This document shows positions 15,691-24,069 of a stretch of DNA of 64,000 nucleotides, one piece after another. A program made the translations under genes and the position numbers. The DNA is from Terrisporobacter petrolearius (GTDB lineage Bacteria; Bacillota; Clostridia; Peptostreptococcales; Peptostreptococcaceae), in the NCBI RefSeq assembly GCF_020748185.1, contig NZ_JAHZMO010000014.1, forward strand, positions 1-64,000, given 5' to 3'. The notes beneath the pieces are model-generated. The model saw only the letters and a program-made list of their open reading frames with translations, was not told the origin of the DNA and searched no databases. Each line of letters begins with the position of its first letter. Positions within the stretch are counted from its first letter, which is position 1.

Positions 15691-16757
15691 GCTGTTATAC
15701 CTCCATGATAATAATTAAGTGGTGATGTACTTTGTAATTTTTCTTTTTCAATTACTATATTTTCTTCCATGCTTTTTAAAAGTAATTCATTATTTAGTAA
15801 AGATGTTACATCTTCATAAATATCCGTTCCATTTGTCCATATTACCTTACCAATACAACTGTCTTGTATATATAAGGCATTTCCTATTTCTTGATATAAA
15901 AATGGTCTAATAACATATAATGGTGTTCCACTAAAAATAGCTTCAAATAATGTTATTCCTCCAGATTTTGAAATTATTAAGTCTGCTTTTTTCATATATT
16001 TGTCAACTTTAACTGTATATCCAATTGATTCCACATTAGGATACTTTTCTCTTACACATTCTAGTAGTTTTTTATTTTTTCCTGCTATAAATGTTATTTT
16101 TATATTATCATCTTTTGAAAGTTTTTCTAAAAAGTCCATTGCACAAGGCATAAGACCTAATCCTCCACCCATTATTAATACTTCTTTTTTATCCTTTGAC
16201 TTTTCTATTTTCTTTTCTTCCTTAAAATTTTGTTTAACAGGTATACCACTGATTACTATTTTATCACTATCTACATTTTTACTCAAAAGTGATTTTTTTG
16301 TTATGTCGCTGCCTACGAAATATAAATCAGTTTGTTCACTAATCCATTCCTCATTTACAGATATATCTGTAACATAAGTATAAAGAGGAATATTACAATT
16401 TCTCATTTTTTTATATGCTGAAAAATATTGAGAGCAAGCTGGAAAAGTAGAAATTACCAAATCAACATCACTATTTTTTAATAATAAATCTACTTTTTTT
16501 ATAACTGATTTTTTTAGTGGTACACTAGTTCTTTTTGCTACAATTTTATTAAAAAAATTATAAATTAAAGAGAATTTATTAACCATAAAGTTGAAAACTA
16601 AATATATTAATTCACTAAGTTTTGGAAATATATACTCTATCATATCTATTATAATAACTGTTGCCTCTGGTTCTTCTCTTAATATTTCTTCTTTCACAGC
16701 CTCTGCTGCTGAATAATGGCCCATTCCAAATGCGCCTGTAAATATTACTGCTTTCAT
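15681..16757 (-). CDS. MGDG-synthase/UgtP-type diacylglycerol glycosyltransferase
   Basis: A 358-aa GT28-type glycosyltransferase. The N-terminal MGDG-synthase domain shows GAFGMGHYSAAEAVKEEI, typical of enzymes that glycosylate diacylglycerol at the membrane. The C-terminal half has the nucleotide-sugar region MGGGLGLMP, the GYTVKVDKYMKKADLIISKSGGITLFEA block and RPFLYQE. It is slightly shorter than UgtP of Bacillus. First gene of the five-gene operon; GAGGTAATTAAT precedes the ATG. The product is probably a mono- or diglucosyl glycolipid that the flippase-like protein downstream could export. The sugar donor cannot be read from sequence. Confidence 0.9.
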   Translation of the reverse strand: MKAVIFTGAFGMGHYSAAEAVKEEILREEPEATVIIIDMIEYIFPKLSELIYLVFNFMVNKFSLIYNFFNKIVAKRTSVPLKKSVIKKVDLLLKNSDVDLVISTFPACSQYFSAYKKMRNCNIPLYTYVTDISVNEEWISEQTDLYFVGSDITKKSLLSKNVDSDKIVISGIPVKQNFKEEKKIEKSKDKKEVLIMGGGLGLMPCAMDFLEKLSKDDNIKITFIAGKNKKLLECVREKYPNVESIGYTVKVDKYMKKADLIISKSGGITLFEAIFSGTPLYVIRPFLYQEIGNALYIQDSCIGKVIWTNGTDIYEDVTSLLNNELLLKSMEENIVIEKEKLQSTSPLNYYHGGITACY

Positions 16758-16790
16758 ATTAATTACCTCACAATCTATTAACTAATTTAA

Positions 16791-16848
16791 AGTATACATT
16801 AATTATTTTCATATTGCCTTTACATTTTCGTAAGATTACGTAAGATTA
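16791..16848 (-). promoter_or_regulatory. Operon promoter with tandem 10-bp direct repeat
   Basis: TATACT (16791-16796, minus strand) makes a good -10, but the -35 position (16814-16819) reads AGGCAA and is poor. About 10 bases further upstream CGTAAGATTA occurs twice in direct tandem (16829-16848, plus-strand reading). Tandem 10-11-bp direct repeats beside a weak -35 are the normal arrangement for activation by PhoB/OmpR regulators, so the operon's own response regulator is the first candidate. Confidence 0.55.
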
Positions 16849-16940
16849 CTGGTATTTTGGCTTACATTTTTGTCACATTTGCTTTTTATTCATTTTTCTT
16901 ATGATAATAAGCAATATTAATTCTTAAAATATATAAATTA

Positions 16941-17269
16941 AATAATTTAAATCAAACATATTTTTATGAAGATAAAATGGTTTTAACATTACCATACAAT
17001 AGTGATATAAAAGAAGATAATTTTACTTTGGATAAATTAAAAAAATATAATTGGATTGGTAGAGAAAAGGGATCTGGTACAAGAGAATATTTAGATATGT
17101 TTTTGAATAATTCCAAAATCCAACCTAAAATATTATGGTGTTTGGAAGTACTTACGCTGTGAAAGAAGCTGTAAAAAATAATTCTGGTGTTACTATTATG
17201 TCTAGTTTAATAGCTTATCCAAATAACTTATTTATTAGAGAATTAAAAGACTTCGTTTTAACTTTGTAG
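16941..17269 (+). pseudogene. 3' remnant of a LysR-family regulator
   Basis: Reading frames give YFYEDKMVLTLPYN, then WIGREKGSGTREYLDMFL, and after one frame change GSTYAVKEAVKNNSGVTIMSS up to a TAG at 17267. This is the end of a LysR substrate-binding domain (the GREKGSGTR and AVKEAVKNNSGV blocks are typical). The DNA-binding half is absent and the remainder is frameshifted near 17130-17150, so the gene is dead. Confidence 0.7.
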
Positions 17270-17482
17270 ATTAAATATAATTAAACGAATAATTTTTTTC
17301 ATAGTATAAATATAATTTTTTACAAGCTTCTCATGTAGAATTTTATATTTTCTTGTTTTATTTTTAAATATATTATGTTTTTTTTTAATAATTGCAAAAT
17401 TAATGTAGTTTTTTTTATAGTGAAAGTAAGGAATAAGTATAGTACAATTTTCTTAATAAAAGATTTCATGGGAGGTTTTATT

Positions 17483-17713
17483 ATGAGTTCTACTGTTATT
17501 GTTATTTTTTCCTTACTATCCTTAAGTCTTGTTTATTTTTTATTAAAAGTTTGTATCCAATTTAATCGTATAAATAATTTAAATTTATTACTTGGCATGG
17601 ATGTTACAAAACTTTATAATATTGATGATGATCATGAGGATGATTATTATTTCAATTACTTAATAAAAAAATCTGCTATGCAGCTATATATTTTATCAAA
17701 TAAAAAGGTCTAA
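17483..17713 (+). CDS. Small single-pass membrane protein, unknown
   Basis: A 76-aa protein with one N-terminal transmembrane helix (VIVIFSLLSLSLVYFLLKV) and a charged, Asp-rich cytoplasmic tail (NIDDDHEDDYY). I start at the ATG at 17483 because GGGAGG lies directly upstream; the open frame extends further 5' without support. I do not recognise the family. It stands alone between the LysR remnant and the convergent sigma factor gene. Confidence 0.6.
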   Translation: MSSTVIVIFSLLSLSLVYFLLKVCIQFNRINNLNLLLGMDVTKLYNIDDDHEDDYYFNYLIKKSAMQLYILSNKKV

Positions 17714-17765
17714 CCTTTACTATATAATATGCGTATATTATTGTGAAAAGTAATTCTTTACATAA

Positions 17766-17799
17766 AAATAGGTGATTACAAATTTATAATCACCCATTT
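17766..17799. terminator. Terminator between the small membrane protein and sigma factor genes
   Basis: GGTGATTA/TAATCACC with an 8-base loop. On the minus strand it is followed by TATTTTTA, which suits termination of the sigma factor gene 20 bases away. Confidence 0.7.
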
Positions 17800-17813
17800 A
17801 TCATTGATCAAAT

Positions 17814-18698
17814 TTAATAGAAATTTTTTAGTTGCTTAAGTCTACTAGGATGTCTCAATTTCCTAATAGCCTTAGCTTCAATTTGTCTAATTCTTTCTCT
17901 TGTTACCCCAAATACTTTTCCTATTTCTTCAAGAGTTTTTGGATCATCATCATCTAATCCAAATCTCATTCTTAATACTCTTTGTTCTTGATCATTAAGT
18001 CCTGTAAGAAGTTCATCTATCTTTTCTCTAAGATTCTTTTGCTCCACTTCATGAATTACAACATCGTCTAAGTTTGCATCTGATGGTATAAATTCAACTA
18101 AAGAACTATCTTCATCCTCCTTAATAGGAGTATCTAAAGATACTACATTTTTATCTCTTTTTAATATCTCAAGAATTTTATCAGGTTCCATATCGCATGC
18201 TTCTGCTAGCTCATCTAATAACGGCTCTCTTTGTAACTCATTAGACAATTCTTGCTTTTTTCTTTTAATGTAGTTTATTCTTTGATGAAGATGTACTGGG
18301 ATTCTTATAGTGTTTTCGCAATCATCAATATATCTAGTGATGCTTTGTTTTATCCACCAAGTAGCATAGGTACTAAACTTAAATCCTTTTTTGTAGTCAT
18401 ATTTTTCAACTGCTTTTATCAAGCCTATATTTCCAGCTTGAATTAAGTCTAGCATATCTACATTTTCTTTTCTGTATTTTTTTGCAATACTGACAACTAG
18501 TCTATAATTGGCATTTATAAATTTTTCTTTTGCATCAGGAATAGAATCATCTATATCTTTTGCCAATTCTATTTCTTCATTCGGTGTTAGCATTTTGTAT
18601 TCTTCAATTTCTTTTAAATACATTTTCATAGCATTTGATGCAGATGATGAATCTGCAAAAACATAATTTTCGTAAGTATGCTCCTTGTTAGCCCCCAT
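17814..18698 (-). CDS. RpoD-like sigma-70 factor lacking region 1.1
   Basis: A 294-aa sigma factor. Region 1.2 (about 21-55, [24 protein letters not shown]), regions 2.1-2.4 ([49 protein letters not shown]), region 3 and region 4 ([45 protein letters not shown]) are all complete and nearly identical in style to the housekeeping sigma-A. It has no region 1.1, and no dnaG lies next to it, as would be usual for rpoD. I therefore read it as a second, SigA2-type group 1/2 sigma. Strong AAGGGGTTAG site. Single gene with its own terminator. Confidence 0.88.
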   Translation of the reverse strand: MGANKEHTYENYVFADSSSASNAMKMYLKEIEEYKMLTPNEEIELAKDIDDSIPDAKEKFINANYRLVVSIAKKYRKENVDMLDLIQAGNIGLIKAVEKYDYKKGFKFSTYATWWIKQSITRYIDDCENTIRIPVHLHQRINYIKRKKQELSNELQREPLLDELAEACDMEPDKILEILKRDKNVVSLDTPIKEDEDSSLVEFIPSDANLDDVVIHEVEQKNLREKIDELLTGLNDQEQRVLRMRFGLDDDDPKTLEEIGKVFGVTRERIRQIEAKAIRKLRHPSRLKQLKNFY

Positions 18699-18976
18699 AT
18701 AATCTAACCCCTTCTTTATACATATTGTTCATTAAAAAATTGGTAAAAACATATTTCGTCTATATCAACTATAGTATGTTTTACTCCATGAAAAAATGCA
18801 TGTTCTTTGTATATTTTCTAATTCATTAAACATTCAACAAAATAACCTAAAAACCTTTATTTAAGTTATTACATTTTACAAATTATTAAAATATATCCTA
18901 TTTTATAATTAATAAAAAATATTTACAAATCTATTTTTTATTACGAATAATTATATTATTATATCTAATTTTTTAT

Positions 18977-19507
18977 TTATTTTGAACAACCACAATCATG
19001 GTCATCGTTACAACCACAATCATCTTTGCATCCACAATTATGTCCTTCTTCATTATGGTCATGACCACATCCGCATCCGTCATGGTGATGGTGTTCTAAT
19101 TCTATGCTTTCTTCTGCTTCGAAGAACTCTTTTTCCATTTGTTCGTATGTAGGTAGAGATGCTTCTGTATCGTATTCTTCTCCTGTCCAATCTGCATACA
19201 TCATTTGATCTCCATTTGTAAGTATCATTCTTCCAGCAGTTGTTATATTATCAACATACTCTAAAAACTCAATTTCCTTTTGTAGTACATCTCCTTCTAA
19301 TTCTACATCATCGTCTGTGCATCTTACTATTAGTACTGGTGCAAAATATCCTTCTTTATCTTTTACATTTACAACTATGTCTAATGTACCCTCAGCGCCT
19401 TCTTCAAACTCACTTAATAATACATTTGTCTCTATCATATCTTGAGGCACTAATAAATCCTCTATTAGGTATTTTAATACTCTTTCTTTAACTAATTCTT
19501 GTGACAT
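18977..19507 (-). CDS. HsdR-N-like restriction-fold protein with His/Cys metal-binding tail
   Basis: A 176-aa protein; start ATG at 19507, AAGGAGA upstream (the frame opens 14 codons earlier without an RBS). Residues about 1-120 resemble the N-terminal PD-(D/E)XK module of type I restriction R subunits (VKERVLKYLIEDLLVP, EGTLDIVVNV, APVLIVRC). The usual catalytic E-x-K strand reads VRC here, so nuclease activity is doubtful. The C-terminus is an extreme metal-ligand tail: HHHHDGCGCGHDH, then repeated CGC and CGCNDDHDC blocks. A metal chaperone or storage role, or a metal-dependent nucleic acid protein, are both possible. No restriction or modification partner lies nearby. The 278-base gap towards the sigma gene shows nothing I recognise. 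Confidence 0.6.
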   Translation of the reverse strand: MSQELVKERVLKYLIEDLLVPQDMIETNVLLSEFEEGAEGTLDIVVNVKDKEGYFAPVLIVRCTDDDVELEGDVLQKEIEFLEYVDNITTAGRMILTNGDQMMYADWTGEEYDTEASLPTYEQMEKEFFEAEESIELEHHHHDGCGCGHDHNEEGHNCGCKDDCGCNDDHDCGCSK

Positions 19508-19644
19508 TACTATTCTCCTTTCAATGCTTAAGTTTGCATTGTAAAACATTATTATATTTTATTTCCTTTATATAGTATAATACATTTCATCATTTTTCAA
19601 TCATCTTCCTACTTTAATAATGAACAAACGTATTATATTATATT

Positions 19645-19823
19645 TTATAAATACCCAATTTCTTCTTTCCTTGTCATAAATAAAAGTATTTCTTTGTCTT
19701 CATTTAAATTTTTAGCTTTGAACCATTAACAATAGTTTCTTCTTTTAACACATTTTTAAGGTATTTTATAAAAGGTTGTTCCACTGAAAATTTAACTTTC
19801 CAAACAATCCTCCCCCTAATAAT
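19645..19823 (-). pseudogene. Degenerate coding fragment, possibly of a kinase-like gene
   Basis: Pieces of coherent protein appear in shifting frames: SNILLGGGLFGKLNF, then FSVEQPFIKYLKNVLKEE and AKNLNEDKEILLFMTRKEE before a TAA at 19645. At least two frame changes separate them. The GGG start is reminiscent of the end of ROK/BadF-type ATPases but this is weak. The rest of the 660-base gap up to 20212 holds only the regulatory sites of the next gene. Confidence 0.35.
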
Positions 19824-20060
19824 ATATTACTTCCTTATTTAATTTATAATTATTTTTCGCATTAAAAATATTATCTTACTAATATATTATTCTTAATGTA
19901 ATTAAAACCCTTTTTTCCCATAATAAATAAATATTCTACATTTTTATTTATTTTCACCTCTTATGCAAATCTTACAATTTTCTTAAAATAGCCACAAATA
20001 TTTTTTTTTATAATATAATTAATAGATATCTAATAATAATTAGTAAAGATTTAAGTATAA

Positions 20061-20111
20061 ATTGTAATGACAGTTACAATGTTGTAATCGCATTAAGTTG
20101 ATAAATATTAT
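20061..20111 (+). promoter_or_regulatory. Inverted repeat and promoter of the DUF1002 gene
   Basis: ATTGTAA (20061-20067) and TTACAAT (20074-20080) form a 7-bp dyad with a 6-base spacer. A third half-site, TTGTAA, follows at 20082-20087 and could be a -35 with TATTAT at 20106-20111 (18-base spacer). The dyad is a candidate operator of an unknown regulator. Confidence 0.4.
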
Positions 20112-20212
20112 ACTATATTCACAGGGTATTTTTACTCTATATTAAATCTTTACATAAAACTACTTAAAAAAGTAATATAATTATTTAGGTAGGAATTTTA
20201 GGAGGAAATATT

Positions 20213-21472
20213 ATGAAATTTAAAAAGAAAGTTAGCTCTCTGTTAGTAGCAATGACAATAATAGCAAGTAGCATTGTGCCTTCTTTTGCTGATGGTACTA
20301 GAGTAGTGACTATAGGTGTTAACAATACAACTGAGCAAAGGCAAAAGATATTTAGTTATTTTGGTGTAAAAGAAAATGAAGTTCAAGTATTAGAGGTAAA
20401 TAACAAAGAAGAAAGAGAATACTTAGGAGGAGTTGCCACAGAAGCACAACTTGGAACTAAAACATACTCTTGTTCTTATGTAGAACCAACTAATAGTGGT
20501 GGAATAAATGTAAAAACAGCAAATATAACTTGGGTTACTTCTTCAATGGTAGCATCTACCCTATCAACTTCCGGTATGACTAATGCCAACGCTGTAATAG
20601 CTGCAGTATTTCCTGTAAGTGGTACTGGTGCTTTGACAGGTGTTATGAAGGCTTTTGAAGATGCTTCTGGTAAAAAATTAGATGAAGATAAAAAAGAATT
20701 AGCTTCTGAAGAATTAATAACTACAGGAGATCTTGGTGATAAAATAGGTCAAGGTAAAATAGGTCAAGATAAAGCAACTGGTGTTGTTAATGATATAAAA
20801 AAAGAAGTTATTAAAAACGGTACAAGTGATGCTACTCAAATAGCTGATATAATTAATAATGTAACTAATAATTACAATGTTACATTAACAGATGCTCAAA
20901 TTAAACAAATAACTGATTTAATGGAAAAAATAGCTGCTCAAAAATATGACTATAATTCAATGAAACAAACATTAAACAATGTTTCTGATGTTGTTCAAGA
21001 CAACTTAAAAGAAGCTGGTGAAAAAGTTGGAGATTCTGGAATAATGGATTCTGTAGGAGGTTTATTCTCTTCAATAGGAGATTGGTTCTCTAACTTATTT
21101 GGTGGAAGCAAGGATTTAGGTATACTTGGTGAAACTAAAGATAATATGTTAGGAAGCAATGCAGTTATAAATGCTACAGACAAAGCTGCTGAAAACTTAC
21201 CTTCTAGTGAAGAAGTTGAAGGTTTCTTCCAAAAGGTAATTAACTGGTTCTCAAATTTATTTAATAATGACTCTGATAAAAATAATAACAGTGAAGATGT
21301 AAATAAGGATAATACTCAAACACCATCAAAAAAAGAGTCTACTAATAACAATGTAGAAAATAATACAGATAGTGCTGATAATAAACAAGATAGCCAAAAT
21401 ACTGATGATAATTCTTTAAATGTTCAAACTGAAACTGAAGAACATTTTGATTCACAAAATACAAATCAATAA
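20213..21472 (+). CDS. Secreted DUF1002 (YpuA-like) protein
   Basis: A 419-aa exported protein. A signal peptide (about 1-27, ending SFADG) precedes a DUF1002 domain (about 28-260: VVTIGVNNTTEQRQKIFSYFG, YSCSYVEPT, ITWVTSSMVASTLSTSGMTNANAVIAAVFPVSGTGAL). After it, two related amphipathic motifs occur, SIGDWFSNLFGG (about 285) and VINWFSNLFNN (about 345), then an Asn/Asp/Ser-rich tail. AGGAGG precedes the ATG. DUF1002 proteins are exported Firmicutes proteins of unknown function. The two Trp-Phe-Ser-Asn-Leu-Phe motifs look like membrane-interacting helices; that is inference. A strong terminator follows at once. Confidence 0.9.
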   Translation: MKFKKKVSSLLVAMTIIASSIVPSFADGTRVVTIGVNNTTEQRQKIFSYFGVKENEVQVLEVNNKEEREYLGGVATEAQLGTKTYSCSYVEPTNSGGINVKTANITWVTSSMVASTLSTSGMTNANAVIAAVFPVSGTGALTGVMKAFEDASGKKLDEDKKELASEELITTGDLGDKIGQGKIGQDKATGVVNDIKKEVIKNGTSDATQIADIINNVTNNYNVTLTDAQIKQITDLMEKIAAQKYDYNSMKQTLNNVSDVVQDNLKEAGEKVGDSGIMDSVGGLFSSIGDWFSNLFGGSKDLGILGETKDNMLGSNAVINATDKAAENLPSSEEVEGFFQKVINWFSNLFNNDSDKNNNSEDVNKDNTQTPSKKESTNNNVENNTDSADNKQDSQNTDDNSLNVQTETEEHFDSQNTNQ

Positions 21473-21483
21473 ATTTCCATAAG

Positions 21484-21514
21484 AAAAACTCCCATTTTAT
21501 AATGGGAGTTTTTT
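21484..21514. terminator. Bidirectional terminator between the DUF1002 gene and proC
   Basis: AAAAACTCCCATT, a TTAT loop and AATGGGAGTTTTTT. It serves both convergent genes. Confidence 0.93.
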
Positions 21515-21517
21515 ATA

Positions 21518-22318
21518 TTATTTACTCATTTCTATACTTTTCTTAACACAAGAATCAATAGCTTTTAATACAGCACCTCTAAACTTTTCTTCTTCAAGTA
21601 CTTTTACAGCCTCTATTGTTGTTCCTCCTGGCGAACAAACCATATCCTTCAATTCTCCAGGATGTTTGCCTGTATCTAAAACCATTTTTGCAGCTCCTAA
21701 TACTCCTTGCGAAGCAAATGTATATGCCTTGTCTCTTGCCATACCAGCACGAACTGCACCATCAGCTATTGCCTCTATAAACATAAAAGCATAAGCCGTT
21801 GATGATCCACTAGCTCCTATTACTGCATGAATTAAATCTTCTTTTACTACTTCACTCTTTCCTAAAGAATCAAATATTGATTTTACAAAACTTAATTCTT
21901 CTTCACTTATATTTTTATTTGGAGATAAAGAAGTCATACCTTCTCCAACAAGGGAAGGAGTATTTGGCATTGTTCTTACTATTTTTTTATCATCTCCAAT
22001 GATTTTTTCCATTGCTTCAATAGTCTTTCCTGCTGCTATTGTAATTATTATTTTATCATTTATCAAATCTTTTATTTCTTCTAATATTTCATCGTATATA
22101 TCTGGCTTTACACCTATTACAATAAGATCTGAAAATTCTACCACTTCTTTAGAATCTTTAGTCACATTAACATTATAATCATTTTTTATTTTTTCAATAG
22201 TTCGATCACTTTTTGCAGAAGCAATAATATGATTGTTATCAATCATTTTAGAATTTAATATTCCTCCTAAAATTGCCCCTCCCATATTTCCTGCACCTAT
22301 AAAGCCTATTTTTTTCAT
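21518..22318 (-). CDS. proC: Pyrroline-5-carboxylate reductase
   Basis: A 266-aa NAD(P)H-dependent enzyme for the last step of proline synthesis. The N-terminal Rossmann motif is IGFIGAGNMGGAI (residues 3-15). The conserved C-terminal block includes the VIGASGSSTAYAF region, ALADGAVRAGM-like IADGAVRAGMARDKAY and HPGELKDMVCSPGGTTIEAV. Length is normal. AGGAGG precedes the ATG. The 37-base gap from the DNA glycosylase gene suggests co-transcription, without an obvious functional link. Confidence 0.96.
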   Translation of the reverse strand: MKKIGFIGAGNMGGAILGGILNSKMIDNNHIIASAKSDRTIEKIKNDYNVNVTKDSKEVVEFSDLIVIGVKPDIYDEILEEIKDLINDKIIITIAAGKTIEAMEKIIGDDKKIVRTMPNTPSLVGEGMTSLSPNKNISEEELSFVKSIFDSLGKSEVVKEDLIHAVIGASGSSTAYAFMFIEAIADGAVRAGMARDKAYTFASQGVLGAAKMVLDTGKHPGELKDMVCSPGGTTIEAVKVLEEEKFRGAVLKAIDSCVKKSIEMSK

Positions 22319-22355
22319 AATCTGTCCTCCTCTTTCATAATACTACTAAATTATA

Positions 22356-22967
22356 TCATTGCTTTTTTATAACAGAAACATTTTTATTATTTTTAATGTA
22401 AAATCTCCATAGTTTGTCTTTATCTTCTTGTGCATAATCAATATTAATTCTTTTATCTTCCACAATTTCAAAATCATCGTCTGTATTATCTTCAATATAA
22501 AGTTCACTTCCAAATATATGTTTTCCACTTAGACTTCTGTCAATATTTAACCCCTTACAAAGTTTGCCTGGACCATTTGTCAAATTCTTTTTTTGATAAT
22601 TAGTCAATTCACTATAAGGTTTCAAAAATCTATTATAAGATATTTCATCAAAATCACTTATAGGCTCTACTGCTCTAATCAAAACACATTCTGGTATGTG
22701 TTCTTTATTTGCTGAAAGGTTTAAGCAATTATACATACCATAAATTAAATAAACATAAATGTGACCTCCACTTAAGTATAGAGGATCAGTTCTAGTACTT
22801 TTTCTATTTTTGTAAGCATGGGCAGCTTTATCAATAGTTCCCATGTAAGCTTCGGTCTCCACTATTTTAGTCACAATTTTTTTATTATCATACTCTCTAA
22901 TCAAAAATTTATTTAAAAGATTTTTAGCTAAAGTTATTCCATTTTCATTGTAAAATTTTTTATCCAA
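22356..22967 (-). CDS. DNA-3-methyladenine glycosylase (AAG/MPG family)
   Basis: A 203-aa base-excision repair enzyme that removes alkylated purines. Family blocks are present: ANLLNKFLI, VETEAYMG with the catalytic Glu, DKAAHAYKNRKSTRTDPLYLSGGHIYVYLIYGMYNC, VLIRAVEP and TNGPGKLCKGLNI. The start is TTG at 22967, set by an AAGGAGG 7 bases upstream. It precedes proC in the same direction. The length is typical for bacterial MPG. Confidence 0.94.
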   Translation of the reverse strand: MDKKFYNENGITLAKNLLNKFLIREYDNKKIVTKIVETEAYMGTIDKAAHAYKNRKSTRTDPLYLSGGHIYVYLIYGMYNCLNLSANKEHIPECVLIRAVEPISDFDEISYNRFLKPYSELTNYQKKNLTNGPGKLCKGLNIDRSLSGKHIFGSELYIEDNTDDDFEIVEDKRINIDYAQEDKDKLWRFYIKNNKNVSVIKKQ

Positions 22968-23093
22968 ATTGTATCCTCCTTACTTAGAATTTTCTCTTTA
23001 TTAATATTAGTATAACTCTATTTTTTTCAATTATTGATGAAGTAATTGTATTAAACTATAATTTATTTATAGACATATATAGGGGGGATTAAA

Positions 23094-24014
23094 TTGAAAA
23101 CTTTAGGAATAATTGATATTGGTTCTAATTCAATAAAATTAATAATTGTAGAGATAAATAATAATATACATAATGAAATCTTTCATAAGAAGTTCCAAAC
23201 TAGATTATCTGATTTCGTAGGAAGAGAAAATAATGAATTATCCTCTGAAGGTATGAAGAACTTCTTTGGAATTATATTTACTTTTAAAAAATTCTGTGAC
23301 GACTTTAATTGTGATGAAATAATTGCTGTGGCTACAGAATCCCTTAGACAAATTAAAAACTCTATAGAGATTATAAACAATATTTCTAATTCTTTAGACG
23401 TACGCATAAGAATATTATCTCCAAGCGAAGAATGTTACTATGGTTATGTTTCTTCTATTCCACAAGATTTAAATAATTATGTTCACTTGGATATAGGAGG
23501 AGGTAGCGTAGAGATAGGATTAGTAAAAGATAAAATTCTTATAAAAAGTATTAGTATACCTATGGGAGCTTTAATAATTACAAATAACTTTCATATTAAA
23601 GATGGTATTTCAAATGAAGAAATAAGCCATATTAAAGAGTACATTTTTAATAAACTAAGAAATATTTTATGGATTAATGAGTGTAAAAATTTGCCTACAG
23701 TTATAATTGGTGGGTCAATAAAAACCATCGGTAGAATTCATCAAAAAGAGTATAACGTTATGTCAAATATTCATGGTTACGAGTTAAATTATAATGATAT
23801 AGAAATTCTTTTGGAAAAAATCAGCCCTATGTCTTTAGAAGAAATCGTCAGTACTACAGGCATATCCAAAAGTAGAGGAGATATTCTTTTAGGTGCCTTA
23901 ATTATTTTAAGTAGCCTTACATCATATTTACAATCATCCAAAATAATTATTAGCAAGTTTACAATCAGAGAAGGTATTATTAATGACTATGTAAAAAATA
24001 ATTATTTATTTTAA
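23094..24014 (+). CDS. Ppx/GppA-family phosphatase (exopolyphosphatase-like)
   Basis: A 306-aa actin-like ASKHA phosphatase. Phosphate-binding motifs are LGIIDIGSNSIKLIIVE (residues 3-19) and VHLDIGGGSVEIGLV; ATESLRQIKN corresponds to the conserved A-T-x-A-x-R region and SPSEECYYGYVS to the E-x-E region. It is the short form without the C-terminal HD domain, so exopolyphosphatase or (p)ppGpp-pentaphosphatase activity are both possible. The start is TTG at 23094 with GGGGGGAT upstream. It is divergent from the glycosylase gene. Confidence 0.88.
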   Translation: MKTLGIIDIGSNSIKLIIVEINNNIHNEIFHKKFQTRLSDFVGRENNELSSEGMKNFFGIIFTFKKFCDDFNCDEIIAVATESLRQIKNSIEIINNISNSLDVRIRILSPSEECYYGYVSSIPQDLNNYVHLDIGGGSVEIGLVKDKILIKSISIPMGALIITNNFHIKDGISNEEISHIKEYIFNKLRNILWINECKNLPTVIIGGSIKTIGRIHQKEYNVMSNIHGYELNYNDIEILLEKISPMSLEEIVSTTGISKSRGDILLGALIILSSLTSYLQSSKIIISKFTIREGIINDYVKNNYLF

Positions 24015-24017
24015 ACT

Positions 24018-24047
24018 AAAAAAGAAGGATATTAATCCTTCCTTTTT
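24018..24047. terminator. Bidirectional terminator between the Ppx gene and metQ
   Basis: AAAGAAGGAT, an ATTA loop and ATCCTTCCTTTTT (one bulged C). It lies between convergent genes. Confidence 0.85.
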
Positions 24048-24069
24048 GTTGAGATTCATATATTATAAA

